DNA of 64,000 bases from Sympetrum striolatum (taxonomy: Eukaryota > Arthropoda > Insecta > Odonata > Libellulidae): contig OX388350.1 in NCBI GenBank assembly GCA_947579665.1, positions 31,095,393 through 31,159,392 on the forward strand, in the 5' to 3' direction. The first letter of the stretch is position 1. Every line of letters starts with the position of its first letter. Under the pieces are notes generated by a model. That model saw only the letters and a list, made by a program, of their open reading frames with translations, was not told the origin of the DNA and searched no databases. This document shows, in pieces, positions 43,355-54,860 of this stretch. Position numbers and translations under genes: made by a program.

Positions 43355-43425
43355 ATCATGGACTAACCAGGATCGAAACCGCGACCTTAGCACTGCTAAC
43401 ACATAAGCCTTTCGCCTCTGAGTCA
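43355..43425 (-). repeat. tRNA-like SINE head (minus strand)
   Basis: On the minus strand a box A-like stretch (GGCGAAAGGCTTATGTGTTA) is followed 15-20 bases later by a box B-like CGGTTTCGATCCTGG. The plus-strand frame 43309-43545 that crosses it is a shadow. No good acceptor stem. Confidence 0.45.
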
Positions 43426-43430
43426 TTTAT

Positions 43431-44819
43431 TAAAAGAAATGTGAAACCAACAATGTTTTTCTGCAAGTCATTGCGGAGACAACTCCTATACTTATCTAAT
43501 ATTTATAAATTTATTCATCAAACCTTCAGTAATTTTCTGGTTTAAATTTTGAAGCTTGAAAACTTTATCGTTATCAAATACCAGCAGTTCTACACAGCTA
43601 TCTGCTTTCACGGTTCAGGTACGGTTCTGTACTTCCCAGTTCTAGTTAAACCTCATTAATATTTCCCGGTTAAACTTTTTATCAATTAACATAGATGGAG
43701 ATGCTCTCAAATATCGAGATAACACAAAATTTTCCGCATCAGTTATCTCAATAATTTATTTTGAATTATGGTCACAACACCAATATTTAAGGTAGAATTA
43801 ATATATAAAGGAAAGCAGCACGACCTGTTAACACTTTTTAATTGCGTGAAATACTAAGAAATATTTATAAGCTAAACATACAAACTAACTAAATATATTT
43901 TGTTACCTTTTTGTAAAGAAATAACTCAGGTTTGTGTGTTATTCTGCTTATAAATAATGCAACTGGTGTTTTTCGTGAGAAATGAAATACATTTACTAAT
44001 ACGTACATTAATAAGAAAAAGTTTACGGAAGCCGAATTAGCACGTTTTAGAGTGATGTAATCTTTGAATGATAAACATATTAGTTTCCAACATGTTACAA
44101 TATTTTAATTGTGACCACAAAGTCAGTGATAATGTAGATGTTATAAAATTTTTGTCGTATTGATAAAATTACAAGGAATTTACTTTGCTTAATTCAATTA
44201 ATAATGTATGTTCAATATATGTTCTTTTTCAAAATAATAAATTTCAAGATTTCAGGAAAGGTCAGAGAAAGAAAAGAGTTGATTATAATACTGATTTAAT
44301 ATAAATTAATCTCTACGAGAAATTTGAATACAACTTAAAAGTTATTTTCACTTATCTCCCTATAGGGGTAATATTTTTTACAGTTCCGTAATTAGTTGAC
44401 GGTGACCGGTATCGACTATCGATAACCATGAGCAAAAAATCGTAATTTAAATTCTCAACATTTATATTTGGATCAATGGAATCTGTTTCACCTATTTCAA
44501 ATAGCCATTCCATGAATTTCGTCTAACGAGCAGGTTTTACTGCATTTTGTATTCCAAAAATAAACTATTAATACAGCATTTCCTCTGCTTATATTTGGGT
44601 TTATTAACATACAATAAATGACATTAGAGTCGTAAAATTTACATGGAGGGAATAAACTTGTGCAAGTAAAAAATAGTTTTATGCTGAATACAATACATGT
44701 TTATAATGAATATTCTTCTCATTGCATACATATAAATCCAATTTAAATGTGTATTCACATCCGATCGCTTAACTGAATCGGATTGCATTTCCTGCTTTGT
44801 GTAGTTGAATGTGCATTAC
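43431..44819. other. No recognised feature
   Basis: AT-rich DNA without recognisable coding or repeat. Confidence 0.45.
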
Positions 44820-45755
44820 ATTCTGCCCGGACGGAGAGTCTCACAATAATCCGACTACGCCACCGACCTGTTCCCACATCTCGTATAATTCAGAGATTTT
44901 TGAATATAGACGGAAGAAATAAAGAGAACTCGATGGATGAGTGAAACTTTATATTTACCGACGTAATTTTCGAAATAAATACGTATTTGCTCGTTTTATT
45001 CCGACCGGACGGAAAAGCGCAAATAATTTATGCCGGGAGGGCGCATTTGAAAGAAGTTTGACTGCTCGGTTAAAAACGACACATTCGAATCTGGAATGCA
45101 CGCATGGCCGAAGGCGGAAAGTTCAAAATGATGCGAGCTGTGATATTAACGATAGGGAATACATCACCAAAGGATTTTGGCTCGTCAAAGGATTAATAGG
45201 TTATCAAAGGACTTCCTGGCGGACTGATGAAATATTCATGAATGCTACTGTAGTCGAAGCGGTACAACTATTCACTGATTGCCATTTTCATCGCCCTAAT
45301 CGTACGTTTATTTTACAGTCAAAAGTATAGCCAAACATTAGGAAAGGAAATATGGATTTTATAATGATATGTTGATGGATATAAGTTAAAAACATTTTTA
45401 TGTGTCACGGGAAGCTTACTGGAGGCTTTTAATTTTCGATAAGTCGCTCAATACACAAATTGCATCCATCATTTCCTCCAATTGCCTAACTCAGCCATTC
45501 TTTAGGTCCTTCCTATTTGGTATATTTGATTTCCTCCATCCTTCGCAGTTATTATTTTACGAGTTAGCTCCTTTGACACATCTTTCCATTCCTCATTCTC
45601 TATATAAATGTCTCATTCAAACTTTCATAAGGTGGAATGTTACCAATACAAGATATTACACTATGATAAACATCTTCATTAGTAATTTCGTTGATATTGC
45701 TAATATAAAGATATTTTTCATATTTAATATAGTCGGAGAGAGTGAGGACCACTAA
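44820..45755 (+). other. Unrecognised GC-richer patch with two open frames
   Basis: Frame 44941-45330 (129 codons, basic, GTG start) and frame 45402-45755 (117 codons, GTG start) carry no domain I recognise. The patch 44820-45330 is richer in GC and CpG than its flanks. It could hold a regulatory element or an orphan exon, but splice sites are not convincing. Confidence 0.2.
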
Positions 45756-48700
45756 GACAACCGCAAAGATGAATCACAAACCGAACGAACAATACTTGAC
45801 TGATAAGTATGTATAGCATGTAACAATGGTTGGTATACATAAATTTGCATTGAATAACTTATGTTATAAAAGAAAAAAATATCTGTTAGTAATAATACAT
45901 TATCTATTTAATGTTTTAAATTAGGATGGAATATTGTCGTAGCAGAAAGATTTTAGCTGGATGTTAATATGTATTTTAATGTAATAATGCAGACAGATAT
46001 ATACGGTTCTCCGTAGACTTTATGCATTTTCATGGTTAATAAGTATGTAATTACTATTGTAAATATTACTTTATTTAATAATATATTATTTTATTGGATA
46101 ATACTGAGTAATTGCAGAATCTTATTGTAAACAATAAAGTTAGCAACGGAATGCAAGCTCAACTGTAGCACATGAATCAATCTATTTATATCGGATTTAA
46201 TTAATTAAATCTGGCGATATTTAGACAAACTTGTCAATGATTAGTACAAACAAAACACAATAATAGATATAGTGTCTTATAATCTATAGTCTAGAAAAAT
46301 AGTCTATAGTCTAGAAAAACTATCGCCAACCATTCATGCTATATTTGCATGAATACATTCGTTCCTTTTAAATGAACTCTGCATGCATAAATTAATAATT
46401 TTCCAAAATTATATTTCAATCGCAGTTAATTTTAAAATAATTTTTGGATAATAATCAAGAGATCTTAGCTTAGTACTCGTATAGATGTCTTAGCTTAAAA
46501 ATAAAAGCCCACATGACAATTTTAATAATTTCATGAACTTGATAACAGCCAGAAATTAAACGTTAACTTCAAAATGAATCATTTTTATTTTCAAGTTACC
46601 CAACCTAATTAATAAATCTATATTTTAATATACACCATATCTATGTCTTTTTTATTATAATTATATAATCACTAAAATCCTTGATTCATTCCTTGGTGAT
46701 GATAATGCATAAAGGACATTAGAGATAAATCCTTTTGCTCCCTTTTCTCATTTCTAATGCTTCTAGTTTATTTTTTATTTTATACGAACTGTGGCAGTAT
46801 TATTTTCACTCCTGATTTAAGTTCATGATGTTGTGTCGAATCGAAATTTATTCGAGATGTCGCAGGTTTATTTTTGAACAATTTACTAAAAAAATTAATT
46901 GAGCGGTTTATTTATTAATCTCCAAAACAAGCTGTCGATTCCACACTGTAAATATCAAAATTTAAAAACTTTAAATACGCATCTGCTTCTGTTCTTGTTA
47001 ACAAAAAGATGTAGGTAAAAGGTCAATTTTTATTTCTAACATAGAATGGACATGTGTCCGATACTTGTCTTCAAATCAATCTACTTCTCAAAAAATAATA
47101 TCTAGCGAATAAAGGGAATTTAGTTTTCGGGAGGAACGAACTAACTAATAAAGTAATAATATTCTTTTAAAAATTCATTTTTACAATGAAATATTTCTGA
47201 CGACGTCCGTTAACTCGCAGAAATATTAGCTTCTTTAGAACCGAGTTACTCAAGAAATCTATCCAAATTGAGAAAAACATTACCTCTAAGGGAAATCGAG
47301 TTCAAACACAATCAATGTAATTGATGAATGAATCGAAAAGGAAAAACAAATTGAAGGCCGATATTTAAGTCGTACCCGTTTTGAATCGGTGTACCGTGAA
47401 TATTGAATGGAAACACTCCCGTATTTAAAGGAATCGTATCTCTCGACTAATCTCAATAGAGGGAGCAGATTTTCAATGCGGATCCAGTGCCCCAATCCCT
47501 AATATCCTTGAGCCTCCAGGGGTTTTTCATTCGGGCAGAAAGGAAAAAATAATTAAGAAGAAAAATTAAAAACGTTTTGTGAGTGCGGCTGCTAGGATTA
47601 TAGAAAAAATTTGGAATATTTAGAAAATAAAAAAAGTTGATGATTCTGGCTTTTATACGGAAAGTCTATCACTGTTTGAAGAACTTCGAACGGTATAAAT
47701 AGTTACAGGAGATCGCGATTTACCTCAATGATGAAGGTACGAATACAAATAAGTATGTACGGAAACTGTATATTTAATGAGGTGATTGAGTCGCAGATAT
47801 TGGCCCTAATACTAGTGGGAAAGTTCCATGGTTGCATGTTGGTTGTAACCAAGCTGCATTTCCTTTAACAATTTTTATCCCTCCCAAATCCTTTTAATTT
47901 TTAAACCGGAGATTGAAAACTTGGAATGTGACACAGCTTTTTTCTGCCGTACATTTACATATCCATTTAAATACAGGAATTCCTCCATTCGTTTGTTTCT
48001 AATATTATGAAAATCAATATGGAGTTTCACTATATTGAGAATCATCTAATTTTAAGCGAAATTACTCATACGTAATATTTAAAATATTAATTTCGCTTCA
48101 AGGCAATGGTTCAATTGAACCAGTGTGGTTGTCCACTAGGGTGGAGCGTTTTGCCGCTTTTTTCTGATCGAAATGTAATGCCCAGCAAAAGTGGCTCACT
48201 CACATTGACATTACAGATATAATTTTTGTTTAAATAAAAACATTTTCTACATTTAAACTACATTTTCCGAAGATACAATCGGTATCATGCAACCCCCCTG
48301 CTACCTCGGTCGATCACGAATGCAGATCAGCAGAAATAATTTTACGCTGTTGGTTGAGTGTTTATGGAGCGTGGAGTTTGTAACTTTTGTGCACCTGCGC
48401 ACATTTTAGGCATCTACGTAAATGCTTAACATATGCGATTTCACAATGCGAGTATTCTGGCTCAGGGAACGCATCTCATTATAATGGCGCATACAGTTTT
48501 AGCACTACCTTAGGGCGAGCAAGCCTGAGCTGTAATCCGTACTAAGTTTGCTTGTTAACTCAAAGACCGAGCTATCCATAGGTCAATGGTGGGCAGTGCT
48601 GCAACGACGCCTTCTACAATATTATCATATTACACAAGGGTTTTAAAACTTCAAATATCAAACATATTTGTATGAAAGTTATTTTAATAATTTAAAGCCA

Positions 48701-48962
48701 CAAGTAAGTATTTTCAATGATATCTAATTAAAAATTTATTTTGACTTATAAAAAGTAAACCCTAAAAATTAAGAGAAAGTGAGTTTTGGAAGTATTATTG
48801 AGGAAATAAATAAAGGAGAAAAATCAGACAACGAACTAGAACCAGAGGAGTTGATGAAAATCAGCCCGAAAGTTCTTTGAAATGTTCGATTCAAAAGATA
48901 TTTTCGAGTCCACGAATGATTTTACAATTGCAAATGGTTATTCAAAAACATGTCAAGTAAAC
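45756..48962. other. No recognised feature
   Basis: AT-rich DNA. A small tandem (AGTCTATAGTCTAGAAAA twice) lies at about 46286-46320. The frame 47286-47495 (minus) is unrecognised. Confidence 0.45.
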
Positions 48963-48996
48963 AAATATTGTCAATCTACTAAGATTGACAATATTT
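48963..48996. repeat. Perfect 15-bp inverted repeat, 4-nt loop
   Basis: AAATATTGTCAATCT and AGATTGACAATATTT are exact reverse complements around ACTA. It lies ~80 bases before the TTGGT-rich region. Confidence 0.95.
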
Positions 48997-49059
48997 CGTA
49001 CTTGCATACTGGTGCATCACTAAATCAGTGTGGATCCTAAGAAGGAACAGTCAGTCCGT

Positions 49060-49400
49060 ATGAAAATTTTCCTAGGTTCCTATTGGTATTCCTGTTGGTT
49101 TATGTTGGTTTCTCTTGCTAATATTGATTTCTATTGGTTACCTATGGTGTCTTTGTTGGTGTGTATTGGTATTAGTAAGCTCGGAACTTCCTATTGGGAC
49201 TTTTCGCAGGATTAAACTCTGGAAATAAATTATGCGATAAACCAATACAAAACCAAAAGGAATATTAGTGGTAAACCTATAGGAAACCAATACCAATAGG
49301 ATACCAACGGCCAAAACTCTAATGGAATCCAATAAAATTTCTAATGGAAATGTTAATGGTATGTATTGAAAATTATATTGGAACCCAACAAGTATTTCCA
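49060..49400. repeat. Degenerate TTGGT array facing an ACCAA array (quasi-palindrome)
   Basis: From about 49075 to 49170 the plus strand repeats TATTGGT/GTTGGT/TTTGGTT-like motifs every ~10-15 bases. From about 49236 to 49400 it carries the complementary AACCAATA, AATAGGAAACCAA, AATGGAA motifs. The two halves flank ~40 bases of non-repetitive sequence. The open frames on both strands (49030-49215, 49138-49440) follow this composition. Confidence 0.6.
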
Positions 49401-50738
49401 CTAGGGGTAGCATGGTAATGAGTGACATATTGGTTTCCAAAAGAGAGTGAGTGAGTGATTCAGTGAATGCAGTAGAGTTGTTCTGTCCTCACTTGGAAGC
49501 TGATTGGGCACGACCCAAGTTAAGTATCCTTGCTGTCATATCAAACTCTGATATCTCTGTTCATATCAAATAGCAAGTCACTAAGGGCCTTTGGTCACTG
49601 TTATTGACAATTAACTCGGTGAAGCTGCCCTTACGCACTCTCTGACACGAATTGCAGAGAAAGACAGAAATTGCTTTAAAACTAGTTTCGGAGTATTCTT
49701 GTTCAAACCAGATGGATGATAAAATATAATACTGACATTTATTATTACCTGAATGAAGTTTAAAATAAAATATGAAATGAGACTAAAAGATTAATAATCA
49801 TACATTTACGGAATGTGAATATAAACAGCATTATTTAAGACAAGTTATCTCAGATTATAATTAAGCAAATTTGAAATATTATTGAATTTGAAGTCTCTTA
49901 TGAACAAGTTAAAAGGATAACGCTACCAAATCTACCTGTTGTCATTAACTAAACATTCACGAAAATTATAGCATCCTGAAAACATATTACAGATGCTTAT
50001 TACACCTCACAACCTTCCTAACTGAATTTCCGTGAGCACTTAGTAATAAGTGTTAAGTTGCTTTTGCTTTTAATATAAAATGAGAGTCAATAACCGACTG
50101 CCAAAAGGTAAATAATGCCGACTCTAATCTAAGCATTGGCCAAGTTTGAATCAACTTCTCCGTAAGTGGTCATTGACCATTTATAACACATTCTAAAATA
50201 CATTAAAGCAAAATATTAGAGAAAAACTAACTTTACTCACTTTTTCGGTTCCAGCAAAGCTTCCAAAGTCCTGCTGAATCATATCCAAAGTTCTACACGG
50301 TGAAGTTTGTAGAGGTACAGCAGCTGTAAGTCCGATGACCATTGATGTCCAATGTAAAGCAATACTTTCGTAAAGAAATGAAAAAAAATTACAAGTGCAG
50401 CAGTTAATTACTAGGATTCACGCAAACTGCTTGGTTTTTGACCACTTTCGTTCAAAATACTACTTGGTTCGTGTATTGTATCCAGGTAACCCACACCTGG
50501 CTCTGGATACGGCTTATTTTAAATCTGAGTTTGATGGTACTGGAAGTTAGATATTTAGGGCATCACCACTCTTAATAAATAGGAGATTTTGAATTCAATA
50601 GAAATTACGTATTCCCGTAACATCTTTGTCTTCCCTCGATATTTTTTTTTATTTTTAACACATCTAAAGATGATAGATGACATATGATAATTACAAACTA
50701 CGAGAATTGTCTAATATATTAAAGGCCACATGTATGTA
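49401..50738. other. No recognised feature
   Basis: AT-rich DNA with no notable frames or repeats. A short GAGTGAGTGAGTGA run lies near 49446. Confidence 0.45.
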
Positions 50739-50815
50739 CACTCCTGGCCAAAATTAACGCAGCACCTCCCTAGCGATCCTTACGGCCGGTTCTGCGTTAA
50801 TTTTGGCCAGGAGTG
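50739..50815. mobile_element. 77-bp palindromic Tc1/mariner-type MITE, copy 2
   Basis: It begins CACTCCTGGCC and ends GGCCAGGAGTG, with TA immediately outside both ends (50737-50738 and 50816-50817). Arms are ~28 bp and the centre ~21 bp. About five differences separate it from 14516-14592. Confidence 0.85.
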
Positions 50816-51588
50816 TACAAGGAAGCATCAAAGTGTTTTTTCCCAGCCCGTATTTATCAAATTATCAAATGATAATTCGTTTTCAAGACAAATCAACGAA
50901 AAATTTTAAATAACAATCTAGAAGTAAAATTATTACTGTAAATCGGCTATAATATCACGAGATATAATATATTGATTTATTCGTATACTATACATATAAA
51001 TCAATCTTTTAGAATCATAGTTTTCTTACAATTTTTGGATAATAATTTTTAATATATTTTAATATAAATATTTCAAACGCGATTTTGAGGTAGGACTTCA
51101 TCGCATATAATAATAAGAAAATCAAACTTGTACCCTTACTCCACAGCTCATTTATGCGCTAAAATAAACCGTGCGAAGACGGTCAAAATTCGTTTCCTTT
51201 CCTTTTCCTGCATCATAAATTTTGCTGTATTCCTAAAAAATATTTCTATTATTAATACCGTAATTGACATCAACATCAACAACAATAAGTTACATCACAA
51301 GAGGATGATTAATTGGATGGAAATAGGTCGTTAACAAAACAATCATAAACGCGTCTTTCATCTTTGCCTAATTAGCGCAGAGCGGAAAAATTGGGAATAG
51401 AATATTTTTTCCAAACTTCGACATTTTAAAATAGCAGCCGTTAAGAGGGATATAGAAGAAGAATTGCCAGATGGTAAACATTCCTTTTCCGGAAATCAAA
51501 TAATTTTCTCTATATTCAACTACCTGTAAGACGCTTTTCTTCGAGAACGGCACCAATTGCGTCGAATCCACTCGAAATAGCTAGAAAA
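50816..51588. other. No recognised feature
   Basis: AT-rich DNA; short frames on both strands without domains. Confidence 0.45.
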
Positions 51589-52441
51589 TTGGTACTGATA
51601 GCCCATGTAGAATATAAATTGTGGTCTCTTTTCATGAATCGATCAGCTCTCCTTTTACCTGCTAAGAAAGGAAACACGGAGAGGCACTTTGGTGCAGTCC
51701 GTAGTTCGTTAATAAAAGGCCTCCTGGGCGTTCATTTCTGGCCAAAAACGTCATGGGATGAAAACTCTTCTAACTCACGCTGGATAAAAAATAGTGGGAA
51801 AAAAATCAGGAAAAATAGCGGGAATAAATGGCGGGAAAAAATGGCGGGAAAAACATTCACTCGCATCAGTACAAATCGGATCGGCAGGCGGCGCCACTGT
51901 GCCAGATAGGATTAGTTCCATTTTTATGATCACTTTCCAAAAGCAATTCCCTGAGACGTTTGAGTGCTTTCAAAACACTCTCATTAGCGGGGCGTAGAAA
52001 ATTCTCGGAATCTTTAAACGCGGTGCGCAATTCATTTGCAATCCGTCCGAATTTCACCGCAGATTCATTCGATTCAGCTGAGTATCCTGATACTCCGAAT
52101 ATTCTTCTTTATCGCGGGGAAACCAATTATTTCCACGAACGAAAGAACGCGATTCAGAATTCAATTTTGTATTTTTACTTTTTAAGGGATTGCCCGTTGA
52201 TTTTTTTGTGAACATCAGTTCCGATCAAAATCTCAGAATTTTCAGAATACGTAAAATATTCTTGGGGATTAAAATTTCCCACTTTGTTTATCGTAATAAG
52301 CCCTTCAAAGCGCATTTGTTCATTTATGGACAGCTTATCAATAAAAAAAACCTCAAAGATTCCCTCAGCTTAATCTCCGCAGTAGTAAGCTTTTGCAAAT
52401 GGAACGATGAATATAGAAAAACAAATGAAGAAAATTTGTAG
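51589..52441. other. Patch of overlapping unrecognised frames; GGCGGGAAAA repeats at 51815-51855
   Basis: Frames at 51589-51909, 51794-51997, 51960-52211 and 52190-52441 (plus) and 51866-52057 (minus) overlap without a recognisable domain. The minus frame has an amphipathic, Leu/Arg-rich middle (LKALKRLRELLLE). At 51829-51851, TGGCGGGAAA occurs twice, 13 bp apart, after a weaker AGCGGGAATA copy. This motif matches the E2F site, but could be a short tandem repeat only. Confidence 0.25.
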
Positions 52442-54050
52442 TGTTTGCACAAATTTAAAACAATATACCTGAACTTTGTTGAGTGATATTTGTACATAGA
52501 AATATGCACTATGTAAAGCTTACATATTTTTGTTTTTATTTCTTTTTCTGTCATCATTCCCTTTGTGTATACGAGAATGGTTTTTGAAATGTAAATCTTC
52601 TTATTATATCAAAATGTCATCAAATTTTGTATGTCTAGTTTAATTTTGTTGTTGGTTCTATTGTTTCAAACGAAGTACATAGTATCAAGAAATGTATACA
52701 ATACCATATTTGAAAACCAGGAACCACCTGATGAGCCAAGTACGGCTTAGGTGGACCTCGACAGAATATGGTCAATAGGAAAAAGGAATTTTTGTCAAAT
52801 TTTATGATCATTAAACAAAATTTCATAAATTTAAATTAATAATACTATTATTTATTAATTATTCCTTATCCTAGAATAACTTATTCTGCATTAATCATTT
52901 AAATTGATTAGTAATTACCACATAAAAAAGACGTAGACGTAACTTACATATATAATTAAAAATAGGTAATATCTGTCTAATATTATACATGAAAGGAAAT
53001 AATCATCTTTAAAAGGAAAACATTCCATAAATGTTTGCATTATACTCCATCAAACTATTAAGTGCTTTTTTTCTGAACTTTATCGATGACAAAAAAATAG
53101 CTTACATTTTCTTATGCATGTATAACTTTCATAGAAAATATAAATAAATGAAAGGAGAGTTTACGTAATATTCATTAAAAGCAATATCGCTAAATTTACT
53201 TTATGACAGAGTTTAATGACTGATGAATAAATAAGGGTCAATCAATTTTTGCACAATTTGGAGGCTTATATTTTTAATAAAAGATAAATGACTAGTGTTA
53301 ATCCGATTAGAAGTTACTTGATGAACTATTCATTTGATATTGGATATATACGCCAGGTTTTTCAGTATTAAGGCAAAGAAATACGATGTCAAAACTCTTC
53401 ATAACCCGCATAAATAAGGCAAATAACATTTTTATTAATACCTTAATTAATAACCACGAGTCAAAACGATTCTTATCACTTTGTATACAGCCCATTAAAA
53501 TGACTTTATTTCAGACCGAGGAAATACAAAATCAAGTTTTAGATATAAATACGTCAATTTAAACATTAAACTTCTGGTAGACATTTTTTAAGTGACGCGT
53601 ATGGGAAGAGAAGCAGTGAGAATTTTTGATTTAAATAATTACATTTTATCAACCTAAATTTCGCCTTTGTGGTCTATATAGTGACCATGATGTATTTTAC
53701 ACTTAAAAATTATCCACCTAATTATTAGCGAAATTAAGTTTGGTTTTATCTAGAAATTCTTACTATTTTACTCACTGTGTTTTCAATAAATCTATATAAA
53801 TTTTGTTTATAATTTCTACCATCATTCTTATTTAGCATTTTTTAACATTTTACTCGTAATTTTCTCGTTTTATCTATTTAAATTTTGATTATTTTTTCAA
53901 CAATAATTTTAAAGGATAACGAATTACCAGCTACAGTTAAAAATTAAGACACTAAAACAGATAAAATCTTTTTATGCATTTTCCAAAAATATTTGTATGT
54001 AGTCTTAGAAACCCCATGAAATTAGCTATGGGTGAGCAAAATAAACTTTA
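52442..54050. other. No recognised feature
   Basis: Strongly AT-rich DNA; nothing recognised. Confidence 0.45.
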
Positions 54051-54860
54051 ATTGGATCCGAGTTTACGGCGCTCATTTCTCGTTTCCAACCTTGGGTTTC
54101 CATCATATCAACTAAACATCATAGGCTTCCCAAAAAAAAAAGTTTCCATCAAATTCGTCTCTGGACGCTGCATCCTTCATTACCAATTCGACGCTTCCGC
54201 CAAATTAAAGAGGAGCGGTTCGGAGGGCAAAACCCAATACGGCGGACAGTTCAAAAGTGCAGACTCGAAGCCATCGGAAAAAAAGGACCGCGAGGCGAAA
54301 AAACAGACAGCCTGATTGCTCCGGGATACCGTTTGAAAAAAAAATCGAAATGAAAGTCCGACAAACAGAAAGCAATTTAACGGAATCGGAGAGCAAAGCT
54401 GGGATTACGGCATTCCTGCGCTCGGAGGCATAAGCGCCGCGGCGGAGGGTCCTCGCCTATGGAGACACCACCGAAGAATCTCCATTCCCACATCGGCGAA
54501 ATTTCGCCGCTGCCAATGGGGGTCGCACCACGCAATATCGCGACGGTGGGTGAGGGCCAATCGGAAGCGAAGAAGCCAAGGAAGATGATGCAAAGCTTCG
54601 GGAGGTCAAGAAGTTGCGAAGAAGTTCATTACCGACATGTTCCCCGCCATCTTTAATATCAGGCGGATAAATCACCGGAAAGTTTTCGGAATGATTACGC
54701 TGACGGGGAAATTAAGCCGAAAGACGGGAGTGACTCGATATGCAGAAAGTTATTAGTTGATGACAGCGTAGGAGCGCCCATCGCGTGGATCACGAGAGAC
54801 GTGGGAGTGATTTACAAAGGGAGATGTTTTCCATGCACGGCGATGAGGAAAATTCGGCCT
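54051..54860. other. GC-rich patch, possible CpG-dense regulatory or exonic region
   Basis: This ~800-bp stretch is clearly GC- and CpG-richer than its surroundings, especially 54160-54660. Frames occur on both strands (54052-54315 and 54459-54656 plus; 54205-54396, 54405-54593 and 54457-54675 minus), all under 90 codons and none recognisable. Competing frames on both strands argue that composition, not coding, keeps them open. A promoter region or non-coding exon is possible. Confidence 0.3.

Noticed and set aside
44941..45755. Two consecutive frames as exons of one gene
   Set aside because: They start at GTG, show no domain and have no convincing splice signals between them.
54052..54675. 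Protein-coding gene in the GC-rich patch
   Set aside because: All frames are short, lie on both strands and show no domain or convincing splice sites.
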